Source: Pseudomonas sp. H9 (GTDB lineage Bacteria > Pseudomonadota > Gammaproteobacteria > Pseudomonadales > Pseudomonadaceae). From it: a stretch of DNA of 64,000 nucleotides. Below the pieces are notes generated by a model, which saw only the letters and a program-made list of their open reading frames with translations, searched no databases and was not told where the DNA came from. The DNA lies in contig NZ_SMOK01000002.1 of NCBI RefSeq assembly GCF_004353925.1, forward strand, positions 114,968 to 178,967, written 5' to 3'. Positions 15,669 through 27,607 of the stretch are shown here, piece by piece (position 1 is the stretch's first letter; each line of letters begins with the position of its first letter). The translations under genes and the position numbers were made by a program.

Positions 15669-15739
15669 GTAGGAGCGGGCTTGCCCCGCGACTGCGGTGT
15701 GCCAGGCGGAATGCAATCGCGGGGCAAGCCCGCTCCTAC
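15669..15739. repeat. REP pair (BIME) after lpxC
   Basis: Two inverted copies of the Pseudomonas REP core (GTAGGAGCGGGCTTGCCCCG and its complement) separated by about 23 bases. It lies between the convergent ends of lpxC and the dciA-like gene, whose stop is 3 bases further on. Confidence 0.93.
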
Positions 15740-15742
15740 CGG

Positions 15743-16198
15743 TTACTTTTTGTTGCGGGTATTGCTGGCCAGGCGCTCCAGGGCTGCGCGCAGGTTTGGG
15801 TCGCTGATACCTTCGGCTGTCGCCTGAATGCTCTCGACGGCCTGGCTGGACAGGTCAACCGTGTGCCCGGCGGCGCGGCTTTGGGTGACGGGTGGTTGCA
15901 CTTTGAAGAGAATGCGCGTCAGGCCGGCAAATGCATCAAGGCTCTCTAGCTGGCGCTGCAGACGTTTTTGCTGGTAGCGCAGACGAGTCGCCCAGTGGCC
16001 ATCGGTGACGACCAGCAGCAGCACGCCTTCGCGCCAGGAGGCAATATGGCAATGCTCACGAGCCGCAGGTTGCAGTTGGCTGTCCAGCAGCTTTTGCAGG
16101 TGCGCCAGGCGTTGAGCCTGATTGAACAGGGCTTTGAGTGGGCGGGCTTCACGCAGCAGGACTGCGGGCGCTCGGGCCGGCAAGGGGCGAGTAGCCAT
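15743..16198 (-). CDS. dciA: DUF721 protein, probable replicative helicase loader DciA
   Basis: The 151-aa protein matches the DUF721 family, which contains DciA, the ancestral loader of DnaB helicase in bacteria that lack DnaC. The core segment around residues 52-85 (H-I-A-S-W-R-E-G-V-L-L-L-V-V-T-D-G-H-W-A-T-R-L) is the KH-like fold with the conserved Trp. The C-terminal tail is polar and probably flexible. The place between lpxC and secA is where DciA is found in several gammaproteobacteria. The family is clear; the function rests on that family knowledge. Confidence 0.8.
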   Translation of the reverse strand: MATRPLPARAPAVLLREARPLKALFNQAQRLAHLQKLLDSQLQPAAREHCHIASWREGVLLLVVTDGHWATRLRYQQKRLQRQLESLDAFAGLTRILFKVQPPVTQSRAAGHTVDLSSQAVESIQATAEGISDPNLRAALERLASNTRNKK

Positions 16199-16482
16199 GA
16201 AAGGACACCTGAAGTTACAGTCCCGGCATCTTATCAGATACCCCGACAGACGCCTTGTTCGGGTGCCTGGTGAAAAACTTCATGTTGCGAATGGGTTGAA
16301 GTTGTGAAAAAAGCCCTTATTGTTTAAAAGCCCCGTCAAAGCGCTGTGCCAGCATCGTGGAAATCCGCCACTTTCCTCACCGTCGTTTCCGGGTAGAATG
16401 CTCGTTCGCATGCGGCCATAAGGGCTGCACGGGCGACTCACGGGGCCGCCCTCCATCCCTATGTGTGGAAGATCCTGCCGAT

Positions 16483-19218
<2,736 letters not shown>

Positions 19219-19255
19219 CGTCGTCTTCCCGGCCGTTCACTGATACACGAACATC

Positions 19256-19287
19256 ACGCCGCGACCGGTCCTGTACCGTCGCGGCGT
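19256..19287 (+). terminator. Hairpin after secA, probable terminator
   Basis: A 10-bp GC-rich stem (ACGCCGCGAC / GTCGCGGCGT) with a 12-base loop sits 37 bases after the secA stop. The T run behind it is short (TGTTCC), so termination may be weak. Confidence 0.55.
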
Positions 19288-19345
19288 TGTTCCATCTCAA
19301 GTACCGGCTTATTCGAACCGGTGCATTTTTTCTAGGAGCGCTTTC

Positions 19346-20563
19346 ATGGCTGTTGGTCTTGGTCCTTTGCCAACGTTGCACCCGGTTCCAGGTTTTGAAC
19401 TCGGCATCGCCTCTGCGGGTATCAAGCGCCCGGGGCGCAAGGATGTTGTGGTCATGCGCTGCGCCGAAGGTTCCAGTGTGGCTGGCGTATTCACCCTCAA
19501 TGCCTTTTGCGCAGCGCCGGTGATTCTCGCCAAGCAGCGCGTGCAAGGTACTGTGCGCTACCTGCTGACCAACACCGGTAATGCCAACGCCGGCACCGGT
19601 GCGCCGGGCCTGGCTGCGGCTGAGCGCACCTGTGCCAAGCTGGCTGAACTGACTGGCGTCGATGCCAGCGCCGTACTGCCATTCTCCACGGGTGTCATCG
19701 GTGAGCCGCTGCCAGTCGAGAAAATCGAAGGTGCCCTGCAGGCTGCCCTGGATGACCTGTCGGAGAACAACTGGGCTGCTGCCGCTACCGGCATCATGAC
19801 CACCGACACCCTGCCCAAGGGTGCCAGCCGCCAGTTCCAACATGACGGCGTAACCATCACTGTTACCGGCATCAGCAAAGGCGCGGGGATGATCCGCCCG
19901 AACATGGCTACCATGCTCGGCTACATCGCCACCGACGCCAAAGTTGCCCCGCAGGTGCTCAAGGACCTGATCCTCGATGGCGCCAACAAGTCGTTCAACC
20001 GCATCACCATCGATGGCGATACCTCGACCAACGATTGCTGCATGCTGATCGCCACCGGCAAGGCTGATGTCGCCGAAGTGACCGAGGCTCGTGGCCCACT
20101 GTTCGAAGCACTGAAAAAAGCAGTGTTCGAAGTGTGCATGGAAGTGGCCCAGGCCATCGTCCGTGACGGCGAAGGTGCAACCAAGTTCGTGACTGTCGAA
20201 GTCAACGGTGGTGGCAACCATCAGGAGTGCCTGGACGTCGGTTATGCAGTGGCTCACTCGCCACTGATCAAAACCGCTTTGTTTGCCTCCGACCCGAACT
20301 GGGGCCGTATCCTGGCTGCTGTCGGCCGTGCCGGTGTGCCTGAGTTGGACGTCAGCCTGATCGACGTTTATCTGGGCGATGTGTGCATTGCCAGCAAAGG
20401 CGGGCGCAGTGCTACCTACACTGAAGCTCAGGGTGCAGAGGTGATGGCCAAAGAGGAAATCACCATCCGTATCGAGCTGGGGCGTGGCCAGTGCAGCGAA
20501 ACGATCTGGACCACCGACCTGTCTCATGAGTACGTGAAGATCAACGCTGAATACCGTACTTGA
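19346..20563 (+). CDS. argJ: Bifunctional glutamate N-acetyltransferase / ornithine acetyltransferase ArgJ
   Basis: Recycles the acetyl group between N-acetylornithine and glutamate in arginine synthesis. It has 405 aa. The autocatalytic cleavage site lies at Ala188-Thr189 within N-M-A-T-M-L-G-Y, and Thr189 becomes the N-terminal nucleophile of the beta chain. Ribosome site TAGGAGCG precedes the ATG. Whether both activities are present, or only the ornithine one, cannot be read from sequence, but Pseudomonas enzymes of this type are usually bifunctional. Confidence 0.96.
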   Translation: MAVGLGPLPTLHPVPGFELGIASAGIKRPGRKDVVVMRCAEGSSVAGVFTLNAFCAAPVILAKQRVQGTVRYLLTNTGNANAGTGAPGLAAAERTCAKLAELTGVDASAVLPFSTGVIGEPLPVEKIEGALQAALDDLSENNWAAAATGIMTTDTLPKGASRQFQHDGVTITVTGISKGAGMIRPNMATMLGYIATDAKVAPQVLKDLILDGANKSFNRITIDGDTSTNDCCMLIATGKADVAEVTEARGPLFEALKKAVFEVCMEVAQAIVRDGEGATKFVTVEVNGGGNHQECLDVGYAVAHSPLIKTALFASDPNWGRILAAVGRAGVPELDVSLIDVYLGDVCIASKGGRSATYTEAQGAEVMAKEEITIRIELGRGQCSETIWTTDLSHEYVKINAEYRT

Positions 20564-20566
20564 TTT

Positions 20567-20627
20567 GATCGCGGGACAAGCCCGCTCCCACAGATAACCA
20601 GTGTGGGAGCGGGCTTGCCCCGCGATT
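20567..20627. repeat. REP pair after argJ
   Basis: Two inverted REP cores separated by about 9 bases fill the argJ-GST gap. The first copy has a G-to-A change in its palindrome arm (GCGGGACAAGC). Confidence 0.92.
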
Positions 20628-20650
20628 GTCCCCCCTGATGGAGCCGAACC

Positions 20651-21283
20651 ATGAGCTACCACCTGATCATCGGCGACAAGCTTTACTCCTCCTGGTCGCT
20701 ACGCGCTGCCCTGGCCCTTGAGCTGGCTGGCGCTACCTACGATGAAACCCTGATCAAGCTCAACCAGCCCGACACCCGTGCGCGGCTGCTGGAGTACTCC
20801 CCGACCGCTAAAGTACCGTTGCTCAAGTGCGAGCACGGCATCATTGCCGACTCCCTGGCGATTGCCGAGTACCTGGCCGAGCGTCATCCACAAGCCAATC
20901 TGTGGCCCACTGATGTAGCCGCCCGAGCCCAAGCGCGCTCCGCATGCGCGCAGATGCACAGTGGCTTCTTTGCCCTGCGCGGTAACATGCCGTTCGACCT
21001 GTCACGCGACCAAGCATTGGAGAACATGCCGTTGGACGTGCAGGTTGATATCGACCGAATCGTTGCGCTTTGGTCGGAGTGCCGATTGGCGGCCAAGGAA
21101 ACCGGCCCGTTCCTGTTTGGTGCGCCGAGCCTGGCTGACGCATTCTTCGCCCCCGTCGCTGTGCGCCTGCGTACCTACCGGGTAGACGTACCGCCTGCAG
21201 CGGCTGCCTATATCGAAACCATTTACCAGTGGCCGGCCTTCCAGGCTTGGCAGAAGGCTGGCCTGGCGGAGCGTGAAGGGTGA
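20651..21283 (+). CDS. Glutathione S-transferase family protein
   Basis: The 210-aa protein has a thioredoxin-like N-terminal half (Y-S-S-W-S-L-R near residues 12-18, and the cis-proline segment T-A-K-V-P-L-L around 52-58, then A-D-S-L-A-I-A-E-Y-L) and an all-helical C-terminal half. These are the glutathione-binding features of the GST superfamily. The serine in Y-S-S-W-S suggests a Ser-type (zeta/theta-like) active site. Substrate is unknown. It shares ATG/TGA bases with the Nudix gene downstream, so the two are coupled. Confidence 0.88.
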   Translation: MSYHLIIGDKLYSSWSLRAALALELAGATYDETLIKLNQPDTRARLLEYSPTAKVPLLKCEHGIIADSLAIAEYLAERHPQANLWPTDVAARAQARSACAQMHSGFFALRGNMPFDLSRDQALENMPLDVQVDIDRIVALWSECRLAAKETGPFLFGAPSLADAFFAPVAVRLRTYRVDVPPAAAAYIETIYQWPAFQAWQKAGLAEREG

Positions 21284-22224
21284 AACGTATACATGTAGCC
21301 GCAGCCGTCATTCGCGGTACAGATGGCCGTATCCTGATTGCCCGTCGTGCCGATACCCAGCACCAAGGTGGCTTGTGGGAGTTCCCGGGCGGTAAGGTCG
21401 AAGACGGTGAAGCGGTAGAAGTTGCCCTGGCCCGCGAGTTGAATGAAGAGCTGGGCATTGTCGTCACGCGCGCGCGACCATTGATCAAGATCCACCACGA
21501 CTACACGGACAAACAGGTGTTGCTGGATGTCTGGGAAGTTGATGGTTTTACTGGCGAACCTCATGGCGCCGAAGGTCAACCGCTGGCCTGGGTCACCGCC
21601 CGTGAGTTGCCGCAATATGAGTTCCCCGAGGCCAATCGGCCGATCGTGGCCGCAGCCCGTCTGCCGGGCGAGTACCTGATCACCCCGGAAGGGCTGGAAG
21701 TGCCGCAGATGCTGCGCGGTATTCAAAAAGCCATTGCCGGCGGGATCAAACTGGTCCAGCTGCGTGCACCGAACATGTACGACCCCAAGTACCGTGATGT
21801 GGCAGTGGACGCTGTTGGCTTGTGTGCTGGCAAGGCGCAGTTGATGCTCAAGGGGCCATTGGAGTGGTTGGGTGACTTCCCTTCAGCAGGCTGGCACCTG
21901 ACTTCGGAACAACTGCGCAAGTACGCTCCCAACGGCCGGCCGTTCCCTAAAGAACGGTGGTTGGCAGCCTCGTGCCATAGCGCCGAGGAACTGGCGTTGG
22001 CCGAGCAGATGGGGGTGGATTTCGTCACCTTGTCGCCGGTGCAGGCGACCCAGACTCATCCGGATGCTCAGCCGCTTGGTTGGGAGCAGGCCCGCCAGTT
22101 GATCGACGGTTTTAGCAAACCGGTGTATCTGCTTGGTGGTGTTGGTGCAGCCGAGCGCGAGAAGGCTTGGTTGCATGGTGCTCAGGGCGTTGCCGGGATA
22201 CGGGCATTCTGGCCCGACAATTGA
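21280..22224 (+). CDS. Nudix hydrolase (MutT-like) fused to a ThiE-like domain
   Basis: The 314-aa protein has two parts. Residues 1-130 are a MutT-type Nudix domain with a complete Nudix box at 38-60 (G-G-K-V-E-D-G-E ... R-E-L-N-E-E-L-G-I), expected to hydrolyse oxidised nucleotides such as 8-oxo-dGTP. Residues about 135-314 follow the beta/alpha-barrel pattern of thiamine-phosphate synthase (V-Q-L-R-A, G-W-H-L, S-C-H-S, L-G-G-V-G). Several synthase motif residues differ (L-R-A-P in place of L-R-E-K), so the second half may not make thiamine phosphate. The fusion is a known type in gammaproteobacteria. Confidence 0.9.
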   Translation: MKRIHVAAAVIRGTDGRILIARRADTQHQGGLWEFPGGKVEDGEAVEVALARELNEELGIVVTRARPLIKIHHDYTDKQVLLDVWEVDGFTGEPHGAEGQPLAWVTARELPQYEFPEANRPIVAAARLPGEYLITPEGLEVPQMLRGIQKAIAGGIKLVQLRAPNMYDPKYRDVAVDAVGLCAGKAQLMLKGPLEWLGDFPSAGWHLTSEQLRKYAPNGRPFPKERWLAASCHSAEELALAEQMGVDFVTLSPVQATQTHPDAQPLGWEQARQLIDGFSKPVYLLGGVGAAEREKAWLHGAQGVAGIRAFWPDN

Positions 22225-22228
22225 GCAG

Positions 22229-22289
22229 ATCGCGGGGCAAGCCCGCTCCCACAGGGGCATTAACTGTGGGAGCGGGCTTGCCCCGCGAT
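22229..22289. repeat. REP pair between the Nudix gene and the adenosyltransferase gene
   Basis: Two inverted, nearly perfect REP cores with a 9- to 10-base spacer lie between convergent gene ends, only 5 and 8 bases from the two stops. Confidence 0.93.
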
Positions 22290-22296
22290 AAGATCC

Positions 22297-22857
22297 TCAA
22301 GGCTTCGCGGCAGCCTGCCAAAGTACCTCCGCCACCCCCTGGCGCCGCCCAATCAAACGTGCTGCCACAAACAGCAAGTCCGACAATCGGTTGATGTACG
22401 CCAGGCCAACCCCGGCCAACGGCTCGACGCTGTTCAACTGCTGGCAACGCCGCTCGGCGCTGCGTGCCAGGCTGCGGCACACATGGGCCTGGGCAATCAA
22501 CGCTGAGCCACTGGGCAGAATGAAGTTTTCAAGCGGTCCCAGCTCTTCGTTCCAACGATCGATTGCCGCTTCCAGGCGCTCCACTTCAGCGTTGTTCAGC
22601 GCCTGATAGCTGGGCATCGCCAACTCGCCACCCAAGTCGAACAAGCGGTGCTGGCAGGGCGCTAATACCTCGATGACTTCCTCCAGGCCCTGTTCGGCCA
22701 ACCCGGCCAAGAGCAGGCCGAGTTGGCTGTTCAGGCTGTCAACCTCGCCAATCGCCTCGATACGTGGATGATCCTTGGGCACGCGGCGGCCATCGCCCAG
22801 GCCGGTTTCGCCTTTATCGCCGGTGCGGGTGTAGATCTTCGACAACCGAAAACCCAT
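22297..22857 (-). CDS. Cob(I)alamin adenosyltransferase, PduO type
   Basis: Transfers the adenosyl group of ATP to cob(I)alamin, making coenzyme B12. The 186-aa protein begins with the PduO signature (I-Y-T-R-T-G-D-K-G-E-T, about residues 8-18) that binds ATP. It also has the R-S-L-A-R-S-A-E-R-R segment near 129-138 and an N-R-L-S-D motif near 155. It is unrelated in sequence to CobO/CobA P-loop enzymes. Two bases separate it from the histidine kinase upstream, so the two genes may be co-transcribed. Confidence 0.9.
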   Translation of the reverse strand: MGFRLSKIYTRTGDKGETGLGDGRRVPKDHPRIEAIGEVDSLNSQLGLLLAGLAEQGLEEVIEVLAPCQHRLFDLGGELAMPSYQALNNAEVERLEAAIDRWNEELGPLENFILPSGSALIAQAHVCRSLARSAERRCQQLNSVEPLAGVGLAYINRLSDLLFVAARLIGRRQGVAEVLWQAAAKP

Positions 22858-22859
22858 GT

Positions 22860-24896
22860 TTATGACTCCATTTTCTGTGGCTCAGCCCCGGTGGGCGAGC
22901 TGCTGGCCAGCGGCAGACGCAAGGTGAAGCAAGTGCCTTGCCCCGGTGCTGACTGCACCTCCATCTGGCCTTTGTGGTTGTTGGTGATGATGAAGTACGA
23001 CACCGACAGGCCCAGGCCGGTGCCCTGGCCGATTTCCTTGGTAGTGAAAAATGGCTCGAAAGTACGCTTACGCACCGCTTCGGGCATGCCGACACCGTTG
23101 TCTTCCACTTGAATCTCCGCCCACGGCGGGTTGAGCCGGGTACGCAGGATAATCCGCCCCGGTTCGCTGTCGTCTTCGCGCAGGTGAATGGCCTGGGCTG
23201 CGTTTTTCAGCAGGTTGAGCAGCACTTGTTCCAGTTCGTTCGCTGTGCAAGGCACCGGCCCCAGGTTGGGGTCGAACTGGCGGACGATCGCTTGGCCCTT
23301 GAAATCGAAACCGATGGTCAGGTCAAAGTCATTACCGGCAATTTCCACCGCCTGGTCGATCAGTGCCGGCAAATCGCAAGGTGCCAGCTGGCGGTTGCTA
23401 CGGCGGCTGAAACTGAGCATGTGGGTGACGATCTTCGCCGCGCGGGCTCCAGCTTGCTGGATGCCGTCGAGCAGCTGCGGCACCTCACGGCTTGCCAGAT
23501 AGCGGTTGACCACCGACAGGTCGATGCCAAGCTCTTCGGCCTGTTCCTGGTTCTTTGCCAGGTCTGGTGACAGGCGTCGGCGAATGTTCTGCACGTTGTG
23601 CAGGATCGCCCCCAACGGGTTGTTGATTTCGTGCGCCATGCCCGCAGCCAGGCCACCTACCGATAGCATTTTCTCCGACTGCACCATCATTTCTTCCAGC
23701 GACAGGCGCTGGGTAATGTCGTCGATACGGATCACCACACCGCGGCCTCCACCCCCCATCAACGGATAGAAGGTCAGAGCGTAGTAGCGGGCATCGTCAC
23801 CTCTGGTCCAGGTAACCCGCTCGATCTTGGCCACCCGATGTTTTTCGACGCTTTCCTTGAGCTGCGGCAAGAACGGCTTGAGCGGCTCGAAGGCAAGGAA
23901 GATCGGTTGGTTCAACGCTTCGTCCAGCGGTGTGCCGGAGAGGGCAGTGGCTTCCTGGTTCCATTGGGTTACGTAGAGTTGCTCGTCGAGGGCAATCAGT
24001 GCCGAGGGCATGGAGTCGATGATGCTGTTGAGGTAGTTCTGAAAGCCGGTGAGTTTCTTCTCGATCTTGCTGCGCACCTGAACTTCCAGTTCCAGCTTAC
24101 GGTTGGTGTGGCGGGTTTCTTCAGCCAGGCCTTGGGCCTGGTCGTAGGCTTCCTGGAACTCATCACGGGCGCGCTTGAGCTGCTGCTCACGGGCTTCGAT
24201 GCGTGAAAGCATGGTGTTGAACGCTTCAGCCAGGCTGCCGATTTCGTCGTCATTGCCGCGCTGGGCGCGCAGGGCATAGTTCTCTTCGCGGGTAACCTGG
24301 CGTGAAAGCAGTTCGAGCTGGTTGATCGGCTGCGTAATCAGCCGTTTGATCTGCCGGGCGATGATCATCCACAGCAGGACACTGAACACCAGAATGCCGA
24401 GGCTGGCGGTCAGTATGCCGGTATAGAAAGCCATCGGCAGTTCACTGCTGGCGACCATCAGCAGGTAGCCGGGTGGGCTGCCTGGGCGAGGCAGTTTGGT
24501 CAGTTGAGTGCTGCGAAACTCCGTTACCCGCCAGTTTTCAATGTGGCGGTAGCGGGTGGGTAGCGGCAGTTGTTCTCCGTGCTGCAATTGCGCGAGCAGT
24601 TTGCCGTCGCTGCCGTAGATGGCCGCCGCGCGCAAGGGGGTATAACTGTCGAGTTCTTTGAGCAGGGCATCCGCCGCTTCGGGAGAGTCGGCGGCCTGAG
24701 TGGAAAGCTGCGGATTGGCTACCAGCCGCCCAATGGTCTGCAGGGCCTGCGGTGCCATGCTCTCCTGGGAAATCCAGTAGGCAGCGCTGATGAAGGTCAG
24801 GTTGGCCACCAGCAATATGGTGATCAACAGCACCAGCAGGGCGGCCAGCAGTTTCTGGCCGACCGGCAGGTTTTCCAGGCGTTCGCGCAGCGTCAT
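22860..24896 (-). CDS. Orphan membrane sensor histidine kinase (HAMP-PAS-HisKA-HATPase)
   Basis: The 678-aa kinase has a first membrane segment near residues 15-40, a periplasmic sensor region of about 115 residues, a second membrane segment near 157-180, a HAMP linker (about 181-235), a coiled coil, and a PAS-like domain (about 285-395). The phosphoacceptor is His422 in G-M-A-H-E-I-N-N-P-L-G. A full HATPase follows (D-N-G-V-G-M and G-L-G-L-S-V). No receiver domain or neighbouring response regulator is seen, so the partner is encoded elsewhere. The P. aeruginosa counterpart at this locus, as I recall it (PA4398), affects swarming; that link is by position only. Confidence 0.92.
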   Translation of the reverse strand: MTLRERLENLPVGQKLLAALLVLLITILLVANLTFISAAYWISQESMAPQALQTIGRLVANPQLSTQAADSPEAADALLKELDSYTPLRAAAIYGSDGKLLAQLQHGEQLPLPTRYRHIENWRVTEFRSTQLTKLPRPGSPPGYLLMVASSELPMAFYTGILTASLGILVFSVLLWMIIARQIKRLITQPINQLELLSRQVTREENYALRAQRGNDDEIGSLAEAFNTMLSRIEAREQQLKRARDEFQEAYDQAQGLAEETRHTNRKLELEVQVRSKIEKKLTGFQNYLNSIIDSMPSALIALDEQLYVTQWNQEATALSGTPLDEALNQPIFLAFEPLKPFLPQLKESVEKHRVAKIERVTWTRGDDARYYALTFYPLMGGGGRGVVIRIDDITQRLSLEEMMVQSEKMLSVGGLAAGMAHEINNPLGAILHNVQNIRRRLSPDLAKNQEQAEELGIDLSVVNRYLASREVPQLLDGIQQAGARAAKIVTHMLSFSRRSNRQLAPCDLPALIDQAVEIAGNDFDLTIGFDFKGQAIVRQFDPNLGPVPCTANELEQVLLNLLKNAAQAIHLREDDSEPGRIILRTRLNPPWAEIQVEDNGVGMPEAVRKRTFEPFFTTKEIGQGTGLGLSVSYFIITNNHKGQMEVQSAPGQGTCFTLRLPLASSSPTGAEPQKMES

Positions 24897-24947
24897 GTGA
24901 AAGCGGGATCCTGGTCGGTAGGTGGAAAGGGCAGGGTAACGCTGCGG

Positions 24948-25958
<1,011 letters not shown>

Positions 25959-25978
25959 TTATTTTTTGGAGAGAAGGT

Positions 25979-26464
25979 ATGCCGTCGTTCGACGTGGTAT
26001 CGGAACTGGACAAGCACGAAGTCACCAACGCTGTCGACAACGCGATCAAAGACCTGGAACGTCGTTATGACCTCAAGGGCAAAGGTAGCTTCGACTTCAA
26101 AGATAAGGAACTGACCGTCGGTCTGACCGCCGAAGCCGAGTTCCAGCTCGAAGCGATGATCGAAATTCTCAAAATGGCCCTGATCAAGCGCAAGATCGAC
26201 GTTCAGTGCCTGGAAGTGAAGGACGCCTACGCGTCGGGCAAAGTGATGAAGCAGGAAGCCACCCTCAAAGAAGGCATCGACAAAGAGCTGGCGAAGAAAA
26301 TCGTCGCTCACATCAAAGAAGCCAAACTCAAGGTCCAGGCCTCTATCCAGGGTGAGCAGGTACGCGTCACCGGTAAAAAACGCGATGACCTGCAGGAAGC
26401 CATTGCTGCACTGCGCGCCAAGGAATTTGGCATGCCGCTGCAGTTCAACAACTTCCGCGACTGA
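25979..26464 (+). CDS. yajQ: YajQ-family nucleotide-binding protein (c-di-GMP effector type)
   Basis: Small cytoplasmic protein of 161 aa starting M-P-S-F-D-V-V-S-E, typical of the family, with two similar alpha/beta halves. Members bind nucleotides or RNA, and some (in Xanthomonas and Pseudomonas) bind cyclic di-GMP and help transcription factors act on virulence genes. Those roles are family knowledge; nothing here identifies the target. Ribosome site GGAGAGAAGG lies before the ATG. Confidence 0.93.
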   Translation: MPSFDVVSELDKHEVTNAVDNAIKDLERRYDLKGKGSFDFKDKELTVGLTAEAEFQLEAMIEILKMALIKRKIDVQCLEVKDAYASGKVMKQEATLKEGIDKELAKKIVAHIKEAKLKVQASIQGEQVRVTGKKRDDLQEAIAALRAKEFGMPLQFNNFRD

Positions 26465-26576
26465 TCAAAGCACTTCGGAACCTTGGCGCCGTTTCGGCGT
26501 CCGAGGTCTCTGGTGCCGCTGAAACGATTGCGGCAAGATTTTTATAGCTTTTGCCGTTCGGCATCAGGAGAACATT

Positions 26577-27416
26577 ATGGATTTGAGTGCTGAAGTCGAT
26601 CAGCTGGTTAAAACGTCGCAAACCTGGCTACCGTTGATCATGGAGTACGGCAGCCGCTTTTTGCTGGCACTGCTGACCCTGGCCATTGGCTGGTGGGTGA
26701 CCAACAAAGTGTCCTCTCACCTGGGTAAATTGGTGGCGTTGCGTAACGCCGACCGTGCCTTGCAGGGGTTCATTACCAGCCTGGCCAATATCATTCTGAA
26801 GATTCTGCTGGTCATCAGCGTTGCTTCGATGATCGGTATCGAAACCACTTCGTTCGTTGCTGCCATCGGTGCTGCCGGTCTGGCCATCGGCCTGGCGTTG
26901 CAGGGCAGCCTGTCGAACTTCGCGGGTGGCGTGCTGATCTTGCTGTTCCGTCCCTTCCGTCTGGGTGACTGGATCGAAGCCCAGGGCGTTGCCGGTACCG
27001 TGGACAGCATCCAGATCTTCCACACCGTGTTGCGTACCGGTGACAACAAAACCGTGATCCTGCCCAACGGCAGCCTGTCCAACGGCATCATCACCAACAC
27101 CAACCGTCAGCCCACCCGTAAGGTGGTGTTCGACGTGGGTGTCGATTACGAGGCTGACCTGCAAAAGGCCCGTCAGGTGTTGCTGGACCTGGCCAAGGAT
27201 CCACGCGTTCATCAAGACCCAGCGCCTCAGGCGGTGGTTTCGCTGCTGGGTGACAGTTCGATCACCCTGTCGTTGCGGGTTTGGGTCAACACTGCAGACT
27301 ATTGGGATGTGATGTTCATGCTCAACGAGCATGCCCGTGACCGTCTGAAGGAAGAGGGTATCGACATTCCGTTTCCACAGCGGGTCATTCGCGTAGTACA
27401 GGAAGCCGCTGTCTAA
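26577..27416 (+). CDS. mscS: Small-conductance mechanosensitive channel MscS
   Basis: The 279-aa protein has three membrane segments and the MscS pore helix rich in Ala and Gly (A-A-I-G-A-A-G-L-A-I-G-L-A-L-Q-G-S-L-S-N, near residues 95-114). The beta domain follows (R-P-F-R-L-G-D-W-I, then G-V-A-G-T-V, then L-P-N-G-S). Length and motifs match E. coli MscS closely. It protects cells from hypo-osmotic shock. A ribosome site (CAGGAGAAC) precedes the ATG. Confidence 0.94.
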   Translation: MDLSAEVDQLVKTSQTWLPLIMEYGSRFLLALLTLAIGWWVTNKVSSHLGKLVALRNADRALQGFITSLANIILKILLVISVASMIGIETTSFVAAIGAAGLAIGLALQGSLSNFAGGVLILLFRPFRLGDWIEAQGVAGTVDSIQIFHTVLRTGDNKTVILPNGSLSNGIITNTNRQPTRKVVFDVGVDYEADLQKARQVLLDLAKDPRVHQDPAPQAVVSLLGDSSITLSLRVWVNTADYWDVMFMLNEHARDRLKEEGIDIPFPQRVIRVVQEAAV

Positions 27417-27424
27417 TCGTACTC

Positions 27425-27497
27425 TGTGGGAGCGGGCTTGCCCCGCGATAGCGATGTGGCTGTCAGGCCGCAATCGCGGGGCAAGCCCGCTCCCACC
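27425..27497. repeat. REP pair after mscS
   Basis: Two inverted REP cores with a spacer of about 22 bases, between mscS and the mdfA-like gene that runs in the same direction. Confidence 0.93.
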
Positions 27498-27607
27498 GAA
27501 GGCGGTATCTCCTACCGGGGGATTACACTTGTTCACGTCTTTGCGCTACCTGCGCCCCGGTGTTTCTGGCATATAGGCTGGCTTATTTCTGTTTGCCCGG
27601 TCTTGTC

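Noticed and set aside
16357..16482. 42-codon in-frame extension of SecA
   Set aside because: It is not SecA-like; MFAPLLK is the family start.
15743..16482. M23 peptidase gene that lies before secA in P. aeruginosa
   Set aside because: Not present here; only dciA-like DNA and a 284-base leader are found, as I recall for P. putida.
26481..26508. Imperfect hairpin after yajQ
   Set aside because: The stem is interrupted and no T run follows; not strong enough to call a terminator.
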